In this document: piece after piece, positions 10,346-21,670 of the stretch
How the letters are laid out: each line of letters starts with the position of its first letter
Position numbering within the stretch: position 1 is the stretch's first letter
NCBI GenBank assembly: GCA_036872755.1
Contig: JAVHNS010000002.1
Location: forward strand, 3,162,001-3,226,000
Length of the DNA stretch: 64,000 nucleotides
Direction: 5' to 3'
DNA from: Orbilia blumenaviensis
Taxonomy: Eukaryota; Ascomycota; Orbiliomycetes; Orbiliales; Orbiliaceae
Position numbers and translations under genes: made by a program
Notes under the pieces: model-generated
What the model was told of the DNA's origin: nothing
Seen by the model: the letters and a program-made list of their open reading frames with translations, nothing else
Database searches by the model: none

Positions 10346-11818
10346 AAGGGGAACATAAATTGCTATGCGGTAGCTTTGGCTAAGTAGGTTTTGTATATGT
10401 CCACATTTCACATATGCCCTCCGAACTAATGATTTAATATTTTACTAGGGCCAGGATTATATTAAATATCACTCGCACGTCTATTCAGAGTCAACACCCC
10501 ACAGCATTTGCCAACGTTTACTTGGTAGCAGAATTATATTCTTCCATAGAGAGGATTTCATCTAGTGAGTCTTCATTTGTCTTTTTTTTTTTTTTTCACA
10601 TTTCTTTCTTTATTTGTTATTACCATTTTCTAACTATCGTCGGAACCTATTTTATTCTAGTTTATAAAAAGCTCAAGCTGGGGAAGGGGTTTTCCTTCTT
10701 CTTTTTCGTCGTTATTTCGTTGGAATACAAAACTGGGTCAGCAAGAAGGATGTCGCTATCATGTAAAATACCATGGGGAAAGCAGCAGAACTACACAACC
10801 CCTCAGGAGGACTCTAGCTTAACCGCAAGTTTAGTCTCAGTCTCGTAACCAGATTTATTTAGCCTCAGGCCTCAGATGCCAGTTGGCCATAACCATAACT
10901 GTGTCGCAAGTTACATACCTCCGGGGAAGTCCTGAGAATCCAAGGAACGTCTTTTGTGTTTTTTCATATTCCCGTATGCGTTGTGGAGTTCTGTGGTATT
11001 TAATGACAAAGGTTGACAAACTTGGTTCTCAGCGCCTCCATACAGCGCCCCTACAACAGGAGGCATGACGCAACTAGCAATGCAAGAATTCGGAAACTTC
11101 GATATTAATGTTGTATCCAGAATCTCTTTGTTGTTGTAGGCACTTAGCAGACACTTTTTTTTTTGTCTGCCCGCCTGCTGAAAGCAAGGGGACTACTTTT
11201 AAGCCCTTGTCCAAAACGGACATCCAAAAAGGGAAACGATTCCCTAAAATGGATCATAGCCTTGGCATGAATAAAGGCCACAGCAGATATCTTGCAATGA
11301 TCTTGAACACAACAGCCACAGCAGCATATACAGTAAACATCAGCAGTAGGCCTGCTTTAGTAGTCTAGCTCAGGCTGGGTCGAAAAGGCGGAACGAATCA
11401 GGCAACTTAAACAGCCAGCTTTTCGAGCTTGATTATCCTACTACCATACCAGCTAACATCCAACAGGTAATATCTTGTTTTACATCACTTTTTTTTTGGC
11501 CTGACCGCTGAAGGTACATGTACAAAGTATGCATTTTAAATTTACAAACGAAAAACGGTCTGGCCACGTGAAAAATGAAGATAAAAAGGAGCATCAAGAA
11601 ATTATATGACCTAATTGGGATAATGTTGTTTATTTATTTATTACTGTTTTCGGCAATAACGGCAACACAGGCTGGTCTAGTAGTCGGGTAATGTATATAG
11701 CGCGGGACATGTACATGCGCTCGATTCCTAGTACCAATACATATTTCCTCTAGCTTAGTGATATCGTGATAACGAACTGATTATCATCCATTTCTTAGCA
11801 ACATTAATGATGCAAAGC

Positions 11819-11840
11819 ATGTACATGTACATGTACATGT
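11819..11840. repeat. (TGTACA)n palindromic tract
   Basis: Four consecutive GTACAT units. The repeat is self-complementary, so it could form a hairpin. Confidence 0.9.
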
Positions 11841-13029
11841 CCAGGTGCCATTCCGCTAGCGTACCGGCTTGGTGGTTCCGCATGTCCATATACGGCTAGC
11901 TGGCAAGCTGGGGGCGGATGGCCGGGTTTGCATTGCGACATTTCGGCCCCACTGATGGCCGCACCTACATGGTGTGAACAACACAGCGTTGTCTGGTGCG
12001 GCCTGGTCTCGTTGGAACCAGAATCGCCAAGCCAGCATCGGCGGTCCATATGCATGCTCTTCCCAGGTCTCGAAATGTGTTTTGCGGGCAGGTGTCATCC
12101 AGCAATGCAACTGGCGTACGTCTCACCCCCCCCTCCTCCTCTAAATACTTCTAAACACAAATTGGGAAGTTATCCCGGAGCAGAAGGGGTTGTTTATGGA
12201 TGTAAGTATTTACGCCTATCATGCAAACTCAGGTAGCTCGGTTCCAACAAGGTGGATGGCTAGCTTGGTGTATTTTACCACACATCGCGATGCTCAAAAG
12301 AGTACCATATCTTCCGACCTCAAATTTCCGTGCCAAATAGCTTGCAGAAAGAATTCCATTGAAAAGAAACAAGATCACAAGGACTCCTGAGACGACTTCA
12401 ACCGCCTGTATACGATTCACCTTGACGGATTGGTCCGCTCTGATGTCAAAGTAAAAGAGGGATGTTGACGTTCTGTATCAGATGATTGCATTAATGCGCA
12501 TTTTATGATAATGGGGGTTGTGGTTTGGCAGGCCTAAAGCTAGGTAAGTTTCACTTTCATATTCCCATCGGCTCTCAGGGATCGATTGTATATGGCTTAT
12601 AGTTGATTTCTATACGTTATATCCGAGTCTACATCAATTACGATAAAAGAAGCCCTGGTTTAGATAAAGATCCACTCCTTTTTGGTTAGCATGTCTTAAT
12701 ACACCACGATCTTGTAAATCAATCTCCACGAAGTGACCCGTATATACCTCTCTTGTTAACATGTCGCATCAACTGCTTCCGATTCTTCCGCTCCAATAAA
12801 CCCCCAAGAACGTGCGATCTTTTTTGTAGATATGCGACGTCGATTTTGTTTGTGGATGTCTTTTCGAATCATTTTTTTAGAACCGTTTCGCTTTGCTGCT
12901 GATTTTGCTGTCCTTTTTTGCAGTGTAAAGGAGATTTAAGATGGGTTTCTTATTATTATTTTGGCCTTTGGCCTCCCTGTTATTGTTTTCTTGTCACGGA
13001 ACTTTCTTTTCATTTTATCTTCTTTTATG

Positions 13030-13423
13030 GCAGCCAAAATGTGTCAACACTACATATATTTCAACCTAGGCGAGGCATAATTGTGTTAATTTTTCATAAT
13101 TATGCTCAACCATCAGTCAGACAACTAGGTAGAAAGCTAGACAGACAACCAGCTAGCTAAGCGGCGAAAGGTTCAGGCCACTCCTTTTCTACTAATAAAT
13201 ATAGCTGTAGCTAATAGTGTGCGCGTGTTAAATGGCCGGGTATACGGAATAATTATGAGCTAGTATGCTGGCTGTCGACTCTGGCCGATGGTTGAGCATA
13301 ATTATGGAAAATTAACACACTTATGCCTCGCCTAGGTTGTAATATATGCAGGTATTTTGCAAAGTTATAATATATCTTTCGCGCAGTTTCATATTATATA
13401 TTGTTCTGACGCATTTTGGCTAC
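13030..13423. repeat. imperfect inverted repeat (foldback or MITE-like)
   Basis: Arms 13051-13120 and 13281-13350 are about 70 bp each and about 90% complementary, separated by a 160-base spacer. The core CAACCTAGGCGAGGCATAA is perfect in both. A second, outer pair of complementary sequences, CAGCCAAAATGTGTCA (13031-13046) and its counterpart near 13408-13422, suggests that the full structure is longer and that the right arm carries about 50 extra bases. No transposase is present. It may be a non-autonomous foldback element. Confidence 0.8.
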
Positions 13424-13579
13424 TATATTCTTTCTTCATCTTAGCAAAGTACAGTTGTTTTGGTATTCAAGATAGATATTTTTAGGGTCCTGTGGTAAGT
13501 TATAATGTTGCATTCATTTTTGGTTTTTGATTTTAAGAGTTAATGCTCTACGTGTTATATATCTTTATATAGATTCGCA

Positions 13580-13792
13580 ATGAATTCACCTTCTGATCCT
13601 CAATTACTTCAATTTTTTCGGATTCAGCACCAAGATATCACGAGAACATGCAACCCTTTCCAGAAGATGGTTTACAAAGACCAAGTGGCAGCAACAATCC
13701 GAAAACTCGCTCAAGAAGGAATAACGAATCCTCTTACATGCTCCCAGAGCTTATAGATAGAGACCCGGATCCCTCAAGAACGGTCAGATACC
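13580..13792 (+). pseudogene. probable N-terminal segment of the protease cut by TAG
   Basis: From the ATG at 13580 the frame reads 58 residues, including NPFQKMVYKDQVAATIRKL, to a TAG at 13754. It then continues in the same frame (IETRIPQERSDT) into the protease start. The segment looks like the conserved N-terminus of this protein family, as far as I can recall it. Either the TAG inactivates the gene, or translation restarts at 13793. No convincing intron removes the stop: a TTATAG acceptor-like sequence is there, but only a poor GTTTAC donor. Confidence 0.55.
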
Positions 13793-15403
13793 ATGAGTGT
13801 CGCAGACAGCACGAACTCCGACGGTGGGGGCGACTCCTTGGATGGCTTTCCCGTCCCAAGTCACCACTTTTCGATAAACTACTACTATGGGCTTCCATCG
13901 AGGCCGCCCCTTTTGGCAACAACTAAGCCCCAAGCACATATCAGTCCGATCGGATTCCCTGATTATCCAGTTTCTAAAACTATCTACGCAATCAGCGGGA
14001 GGCACCCTGTTGTTAGTATGTGGGATTCTGGTCTTGCAGATGACATCTTGGGTGTTCTTAAGCGGATGGCTATAGACTGGACGAGTCTCGAAGTAGTTCA
14101 TATCCCAGTCGCAACAGACCCGTCACCGGGCCCGGCAATCGTCTGGATCGGAGTGGAACCGGGTACTCTCAGCTATAGAGAAGCTGCAATAACAGCGTCG
14201 AAGTGCCAGGAGGTTATCGATACGAATGGAATTTCAGATTGCTTTGTAGAAATGCGCTCTTCGGTTGTCACAGGATCCGGCGGCGGTGTTCGGTTTATCG
14301 ACCTTTTCCAAGAACTAGATCAGCTCCGAGAGGAAAAAGAACCTTTCACTGCAACTCTAGGGTTCCCTATTTGCGCCAAAAAAACACTAGATGCGGTCGG
14401 GTCTGGTGGGTTTTTCTTAACTGCTGGCGGTGAGGATAAGAATATATATCTTGTTACCGCTCGCCACGTGGTCCTCTCCGAGAATTTCGAAGAAAGCAAA
14501 GTTGAATATATCAGAACCAATACGAGTCAGCCTAAAATGGAGATAGTCCGGGTTGGGAGCGATGCCCGTTTTCAAAAGATTGTCAGCAGAATGGCTTCTG
14601 ATATCGGAATTTTTGATGAGAGGATTTCAGCAATAAACAATGCTATAGCAGATGGGACAGCCACTCCCGCTGGTAGAGCGCACCTCACATACATTTTAAG
14701 CCATGTAGCTGAACTCAAGGGGCTTCACAGGCACATCAGTTCCCAGTGGGGAACTGTAGAAAGCCGAGCTCTCGGAGAGCTCGTTTGGGCTCCGCCAGTA
14801 ACCTTTTCCACCGAGCCGGGCCACACCACGCTGGACCTGGCAGTCATCAAGATAGGGCCCGGGAAGCTGGATGAGCACAATTTTCTCGGGAACGTTATCC
14901 ATCTCGGCGATAAACTGACTAACAACGAGATCAACGAGATGGTTTATATGGATCCGACTAGCGCCACGTCGTTTAAAATCTCTGGAGACAGACTTGTTCG
15001 GCTCCGCGGCCAAACGCCAAAGGCGGAAGTTACCAATCCTTCGATGAAGGATGTCAACGGCGACGAGTGCACCATAGTGTTCAAACACGGTTCCAAGTCC
15101 GGAGTCACCTTCGGGAAGGCTTCTCGTGTGTCCTGTTACACACGCCGAACGCGGGAGGGTATAGAAATCATATCCCGTGAATGGGGGGTCGTTGGAATCG
15201 CCGTCGGGCGTCGCGAGTCTGTTGTATTTTCAGAGGCTGGCGATTCTGGCGCATGCGTCGCAGACATCTACGGTAGGATTAGTGGAATAATTCTTGGTGG
15301 TTCCGGGTTTTCTGGTTTTGGGGGGGGGACTATTGAAGGATATTACTTATGTAACACCAATACACTTCATTATGGAGGCTTTGCATTCAACCAAGTTATT
15401 TAG
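13793..15403 (+). CDS. trypsin-like serine protease domain protein
   Basis: An uninterrupted frame of 536 residues. The catalytic triad of the chymotrypsin fold is visible: His225 in VTARHVV, Asp348 in LDLAVIKI, and Ser485 in GDSGACV. The N-terminal 200 residues (GFPVPSHHFSINYYYGLPSRP..., ...PAIVWIGVEP) look like the region that precedes the protease domain in a family common in Pezizomycotina. No signal peptide is seen, so an intracellular location is likely. The ATG at 13793 is the first one after an in-frame TAG at 13754-13756. The same frame upstream of that TAG reads as protein from an ATG at 13580, so the original protein was probably longer, and this copy is either truncated or a recent pseudogene. 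The substrate is unknown. Confidence 0.8.
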   Translation: MSVADSTNSDGGGDSLDGFPVPSHHFSINYYYGLPSRPPLLATTKPQAHISPIGFPDYPVSKTIYAISGRHPVVSMWDSGLADDILGVLKRMAIDWTSLEVVHIPVATDPSPGPAIVWIGVEPGTLSYREAAITASKCQEVIDTNGISDCFVEMRSSVVTGSGGGVRFIDLFQELDQLREEKEPFTATLGFPICAKKTLDAVGSGGFFLTAGGEDKNIYLVTARHVVLSENFEESKVEYIRTNTSQPKMEIVRVGSDARFQKIVSRMASDIGIFDERISAINNAIADGTATPAGRAHLTYILSHVAELKGLHRHISSQWGTVESRALGELVWAPPVTFSTEPGHTTLDLAVIKIGPGKLDEHNFLGNVIHLGDKLTNNEINEMVYMDPTSATSFKISGDRLVRLRGQTPKAEVTNPSMKDVNGDECTIVFKHGSKSGVTFGKASRVSCYTRRTREGIEIISREWGVVGIAVGRRESVVFSEAGDSGACVADIYGRISGIILGGSGFSGFGGGTIEGYYLCNTNTLHYGGFAFNQVI

Positions 15404-16431
15404 AGATGCGAATCTTGATGTAAAACTTAATTAAATCAAGTAACGGTCTCCAACGTACTCGCGTTGGCCGGGTCCTGTAGTGTCTTATTAATCTTTATTT
15501 ATTATTCTATGGCTGTTGCTCTGTCTTGTTAAACTAAGTACTTACCTACTGCGTGAAATTTAAATGGAAGCACAAGCTCGGATGGTACTCGAAGAGTAAT
15601 TATGGCATGGGAGGCGCGAATAGACGCACAATGCATGTCTACGGCGAAAGACAAGGAGTGTTTTGTCAAGAAGGAACAGGTTTCAATCTAGCAAAGGAAT
15701 GCAGAAAAGTTGGTACTATAGAAAAGAGCAACAGGGCAAAACCATGGGAGCCAAGAAGTAAGGCAATGGCTCCGGAGAAATTTCCAACCAAGAACACCTG
15801 CTTAAAGTGATGAATACGTGCTCAGCGCCGGTTTGAAGCTGGCCTGAAGTCAGCATTGCATACCAGCTGCCTACCTACTGCCCCAGCCACGAGCACTGTG
15901 TATTACATATCTAGGCGAGAGAGCATATGACATTTACATACAATGCAATTGCCAAGGCTGGGGGGACTAGACTGCGGCGTAGACCTAGTCACCAAACGTC
16001 GCAAACACAATGGCTACGTAACAGATAATACCGCAGGGGATAGATGAAGAATGGGGCCGCATGGCTTGTAATCCCCAGGGTATTGTGCATGAAGGGGCTC
16101 CATGGTCGATATTGCGCGAAGGCCGGGAGAGGGTGAGCTGTCTGGAGCCAACTCGGGCCTAGTCTGGTCTAGCTCAAGCCTGTCTGCGGATTACGTGATC
16201 TGCGAAGAGACCTCCGACGAAATTAAACTAGGTTACGCATCAGTACTTACATACATACCGACTATATATATAAGTACAAGTTACGGATTATACAGCGATG
16301 TATCTAGGTTTCGTTTCTTCGGGGGTTTCTTAGGAGGTCCGAGTGATCGGGTTTTTGCTTCAAATGATAGTATTTGGGAATTAGCTAATCATACTAGTAA
16401 ACACTGTCCCGTAAGGATAAACTTAGACGCC

Positions 16432-16450
16432 GGGGGGGGGGGGGGGGGGG
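16432..16450 (+). repeat. poly(G) run, 19 nt
   Basis: An uninterrupted G run; a possible assembly or sequencing weak point. Confidence 0.93.
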
Positions 16451-16876
16451 AATTCAAGATCCCGTGGCTCTAGTTAGTGCACTCATTCTTCTTTCTTTCT
16501 TTTTTTTCTTTCCCTTTTTGTTTCCTGTCAGGCTACTGTGGGGAGACTTGGGCCGCGAGATATGGACCTTGATGGACTGGGGTGCCGGATGGGTTGGCCG
16601 AATTATGCACGCCATCGTAGGCGCCAACCGTATGGGGTTTTACGGTGAAGAGGACTAGAGATCTCAATGCAATGAAAGGAAGGGACTGGATGGATTTCGA
16701 AAACGCCCCGGCTGTGGGAATTAATTAATGCAACAGCTTCCTGTTCTTGTTCATGTTATTCTGTTACTTCATTTTCTCTCCCAAGCGACGGATGGAGGCA
16801 ATTGTAATATATATTGGATCCCTTTCTCTGGTAGTAAGGCTAGCTAGGGCTAGGCAATTTGCAATTTCATGTTCCT

Positions 16877-16921
16877 TCTCCTCCTCCTCCTCCTCCTCCT
16901 CCTCCTCCTCCTCCTCCTCCT
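16877..16921 (+). repeat. (CCT)n microsatellite
   Basis: About 15 near-perfect CCT units. Confidence 0.95.
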
Positions 16922-17611
16922 AGTACTGTCTGATGGTTGGATTTTTCAATGAGTTACGATACCGGACTACTACAGATGCGTATTTTGAATCTGCATTTGA
17001 ACCTGAATTTGAACTCCAATGTACTACCTAATAATAGTTTACCTATTTATCTTGCTAGAAATCCAATGCGGGCCCCTATAGTGTTGATATAAGATTAAAC
17101 CTGATCGATCGTGTTGTACTCTCCCTCCGTAAGGTATATAACCTAAGTATATAGGTTCTAGAGTAGGTACGCCAGGTACTTGCATACAATCCACGATATA
17201 CAGGTACACATCAATATAATCCCAGACTCAAACAACTCGGGCCTCGGACTGTAGATATACGTACACGCCATTGGTTAATGTATACATGTATACTTAAGTA
17301 TATAATCGATTATAATCGCGGTTCGATTGTCGTCTTTATATAATGTGCGGCCGTGAGCGCTGGAGCCCCTCCCTCACTAGTAGCCATCTGTCTTCCCTGA
17401 GCACTACGAACGTGCATGAACGTCTCAGTCGCCATAGTTGTCTCGTTTGTTTAGGAAAGCACTTGCACACTTTCATTGCACAGTAGCCGACCGCATTCGC
17501 CACCACCGTCAATTAACTAGGTGCTCGCGCGGCCAGCTGCGACAGTGCAATCGGTCCAGCTTATCCGCTTCGGTTCCCTGATAATCCCCCCACCTTGACT
17601 CTCTCTGTATG

Positions 17612-17640
17612 TTTTTTTTTTTTTTTTTTTTTTTTTTTTT
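17612..17640 (+). repeat. poly(T) run, 29 nt
   Basis: An uninterrupted run of 29 T. Confidence 0.95.
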
Positions 17641-18642
17641 GTTGGTTTTGTTTGCGCAGCAAAGCGGCGGTTGACCATCCAAAACATGTTGACAGAGAGA
17701 AGTCTCAGGATCGGGATTCTCGATTGCTCATATTGCCCAGCAGCTAACATGAAAGGGAAAAAAAAAAAAAAACGGTTCGCAACGCTATCACTCAAGTTGG
17801 GGTCAAATCCTACCGCGGGCGACCGAAACGGGGTATTGTAAAGCTTAAAAAGGGTACCTTAAGTTCAGGTTAATCGCAGGTTGACAGGGCGGTCACACGG
17901 GAGAAAAGAAAAGGAAGAAAAGAAAAAAGAGGGAAGAAGAAGGGAAAAGGTTAATTGTAGATTGGATCATCCCTAGCTCCCCCGGTTCGATGCAAGAATT
18001 GAGAAGCCGTATCCGTATCCGTCCTGTGACCCGTGCCCCCTCCCTTGCTTTCCCTCGAGTTCACGGTGTTAGAGTATAGTATGCGTAGAGACGTGCACAC
18101 ACACACACACACATGCAGGTGATCGGGAACCGTCTATACTGCTCAGTAGGTACTTACGTATATGCTCGAGGTAGTTACGCCATATCCAGAGTGCAGTATA
18201 CACACAAACATATTTATAATACGTGCGGTGTAGCGCCGTCGATTTCGAACCGTATGTACCTTGAATATACTACTTAAGTACCTCAGTACCAACTTAGGTA
18301 GCTTAAACACTCAATAAGTACCTACCTACTTCCTTGGTTGATAGCGCTGTAACTGCGGCCCTAGGCCTGATATCGATACTGGGGTTTCTCGTTTTGGTCG
18401 CTAGCACCCGACGCCGTCTATCTGGCTTTCAGCGGAATCCCCACCTGCGACCGGTCGAACCTTTTCGAGCCTTGGTTTCTCGTTCATTTTTGGGGAAGAC
18501 GTCTGCATCCGATCGATGACTTTTGGTATCTCACGTATAGCTGGTTCCATATGGCCACCCGCCCACAGCCATTGCGTTCATTCGTTCAATCGTTCATCTC
18601 TACCTGTATTGGCATTGCATTGGTCTCACTTTGTTTTAAACG

Positions 18643-18667
18643 TTTTTTTTTTTTTTTTTTTTTTTTT
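18643..18667 (+). repeat. poly(T) run, 25 nt
   Basis: An uninterrupted run of 25 T. Confidence 0.95.
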
Positions 18668-19447
18668 CCCCTCGAGTCCTCCTCTATTTCAGCATTTTGT
18701 AATGTTGGAGTTCACCTCTCGAGCTTTCCCATCGAGCAGACGCTGTGTACCTACCTGCAAACAATAGGTATATACACATACTATACTCACTCCAATGGTG
18801 CCCTTCCAATCTGCATCGCTTGGAGTCGAAACCAGCCTCATATAAAGTACCCAAGTATATTTTATCTGGACCGGTATCAATATTGCATTCGAAATCAATC
18901 CTACAACCAGCTTCAGCCGGTTTGTCGGTTTCCCTTCCTGCATTCCTCGCCAGATTGGAATAGGAAGTTTCATCCTTGACTTACCTGGTTACCTTACAAA
19001 CCCCCATCAGATCATACCCGTCCATCGCAGCGGCATTTTTTTCTTTTCTTTTTCTCTCACTTTTCTTTTCTTTTCCTTCTTCGAATCTGATCTTTTGTTT
19101 CTTATTTACTCGATTACTTCGGAGGGTACTCTTCTATCTTACCCGCCTATTCTATATCGATATATTATTCTAGTATTTCATCAATTATAGGTACTATTAC
19201 TGTTATGCTAAAAGCTGAAGACCGGCGAGGCTTCCCATCCATCTCCGAGTCTATATCTATCATCTATCTCTCTATTTCTTGAGCTCTCTACCTCCCTCCC
19301 TATCTCCCTACCTATTTCCATAGGTACTCAAGTACTTTCTAAGCACCCGTCTACGCACATATATCCAGCGTCCCTGGTCATACTCTTCCTTATTTTATGA
19401 TCATTTCGTTCTCACCATAATAAAATTTAAAAAATTACAATATATAA

Positions 19448-19478
19448 TCATCATCATCATCATCATCATCACCATCAG
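19448..19478 (+). repeat. (CAT)n triplet repeat
   Basis: Consecutive CAT units ending in ACCATCAGCAG. Similar tracts recur at about 20818-20840 and 21450-21472 in the same C/T-rich leader region. Confidence 0.9.
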
Positions 19479-21670
19479 CAGCGGTCGTCGTCATCTCTTC
19501 CGACTACTTGAAACTTAGACCGGGGGTATACTACACACAGACACAGGCACACTAGACTACCCGACTACCCGCATCCATCCATCCCACCTACCTCCGTAAT
19601 TGTTCCTCCTCTTCTTCTTATTCTTCAATTGCAGTCATTCGCATTGCATCAGCCAGTCTGTTTGTCAGCCAGCCGAGGGTACCTACTTTTTGAGTACTGC
19701 TAGCGTGGGCAGCGCAGGCAGCAAGGCATAGTTACTTTGTTAAAAAGCGACGGACCCAATTATAGGTGCTGTGCTGTGCTGTGAGGGTACTGGGAGGTAG
19801 TCATCCACCCATCATTACCCAGTTTCGATCGGTTCCACGCCCGCGTCCACCACCTCCACAAACAAACCATCCATCCATCCCGCAAGCGCAAGCAAGCCCA
19901 CTCACATCGAGCAGCGATCCCTGCTCTTTCCGGACCTGGTTCTACATATGTAGTTCTGGTTCCTGTCACTTCCATTCCCCGAAGAAACGATTTCTCCAAG
20001 AAATTTAAAGAGAGTGGAAGATATATCGATATTACTTATTACTTCACACACCTTCGAACGACGATTGCTTGGTACTTAATATATATATATTGCTTAAGTA
20101 CTTGGCTAAGGCATCTACTTCAATTCCACTTTTTTCAATAAAGCGGGCCCTCGTCTTGCCTTGTCCTGCCTTGTCTTCTTGTCTTGTCTTGTCACGGTGG
20201 CGGTGGGTTGTGCTCATCCCGGCCTTCTACTTTTTTCCCTTATTACATATTTACATTTCTACACATTTCCCCCTTCGCCATTCATTCACCAGAATAAAAA
20301 ATAAAATATAAAGAATAAAATAAAATACAAAAGAGAGATAGAGCAAAAGAGAGGAATAAGAACAAGAACAAGAACAAGAAGAGGAAAGTAATAGTAGAGG
20401 AAAGAAACGAGACATTCTATTCGGCGACAGACCCAACCTGACCTGACCTGGTCAGTCACCATCCTCTCTCCATTACTATTACCTAGTTACTTGGTAGTTA
20501 GTCTGAAGCCAGCCCGGATCACAGCAAGGATCACTTTACCTTTACTTTTTACCTTAACCTTTGCGTTAACCTTAGTTGCCTTTGTTACCTTCGTTACCTT
20601 AGTTACTTACTTGGTACCTCTTCCCTTCCTCTTCCCTCCTCTTCCCTTCTCCTCCGCCTCTCCTTCCTCTCCTTCCCTCCCTCCATCTTTCCCTCTTTAT
20701 CAACTCTCTCTTTGCACTCCCCTCCCCCCTCAGCTCAGTCCAGCTCAGCTCTCTCTTACTCTTCCTCCTATCCTTCCTCTACACTCTTCTTGATACTATA
20801 TTCTTCTTGCTCGCTCGTCATCATCATCATCATCATCATCACTATCGACCGTACTGTTTCGTATCATCCTCCTCAGGTTAATAATACCCGCCCATCCGCT
20901 GCTTGCAACGTTGTCCACGCATATCCGCCACGCACTGCCAGCCAAACCGGACCAGACCTACAGAAACAAACCAGTCAGACCCCAGCCAATTAATCCTCCT
21001 CTTTTTTTTCCCTTCTCTTTCTTTCTTGGTTTCCCTTTTTCGGTGGTCCGTCAAACAACCCCCAAAAAAAAAACCGCCAGCCGCTAAATAGAATAAGGAT
21101 AAAATACTACTATAGTCGTAGTAGAAATACTAAGAACGAGCATACTAAGAAGAAGAAGAAGAGGAATACTGCTATTGCTATTATTACTAAGAATAAGGAT
21201 TAAGGAATAAAATACTATATTCTTTCTTTCTTTCCTTTTTTTTTTTTTTTTTTCCCTCCGCCGCCCACCAAACAACAAATCCCAATAAAGATCAGGATCA
21301 ACCTCTCCACCCCCAAAACTCCATCTCCCTTCTTCCTCTTCCTCTCTTCCTCTTCTCCCTCTTACATCTCCCACCACCACCCACCACCACCACCAACAAA
21401 CACTCCATTTAACCACTATTATCACCATCACCATCGTCACCCTCATCATTATCATCATCATCATCATCATCAATAACTAGTCACGAGCTCTTGCATCCAT
21501 AGCATCATCTCTACTACACCCGGACATTGGCCATAGAAAAAAAAAAACTACACTCCTATTCCAGATCCACCGGGTTCGATTCACCATCTCATCCACCCCT
21601 CCCAACTCATCTCGTCTACCAACCTGCCTACCAACCAACCACAAATTCGCTCACTCAAACACATACCACA

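Larger units (their letters stand above)
10346..13579. other. gene desert with inverted repeat
   Basis: About 3.2 kb without a supported gene. It contains T runs, a (TGTACA)n tract at 11819-11840, a GTCTCGTTGG motif near 12003, and the inverted repeat at 13030-13423. Reading frames here are short and T-rich or without coding character. Confidence 0.55.
15404..21670. other. long intergenic region, pyrimidine-rich toward its right end
   Basis: About 6.3 kb without a supported gene. It carries a poly(G) run (16432-16450), a CCT microsatellite (16877-16921), poly(T) runs (17612-17640 and 18643-18667), a CA repeat (about 18096-18112) and CAT triplets (about 19448-19478 and others). From about 18.5 kb to 21.67 kb the + strand is strongly C/T-rich, as in long fungal promoters or leaders. 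One exon-like stretch at 16538-16660 is discussed in the findings. Confidence 0.55.

Noticed and set aside
16102..16473. 123-codon frame with a Gly run
   Set aside because: The Gly run comes from a poly(G) tract and the rest has no coding character or homologue I recognise.
21527..21670. Upstream extension of the DUF2423 frame
   Set aside because: The in-frame codons before 21671 contain no ATG (the frame begins with TTG), and the family starts at MAKSARAS.
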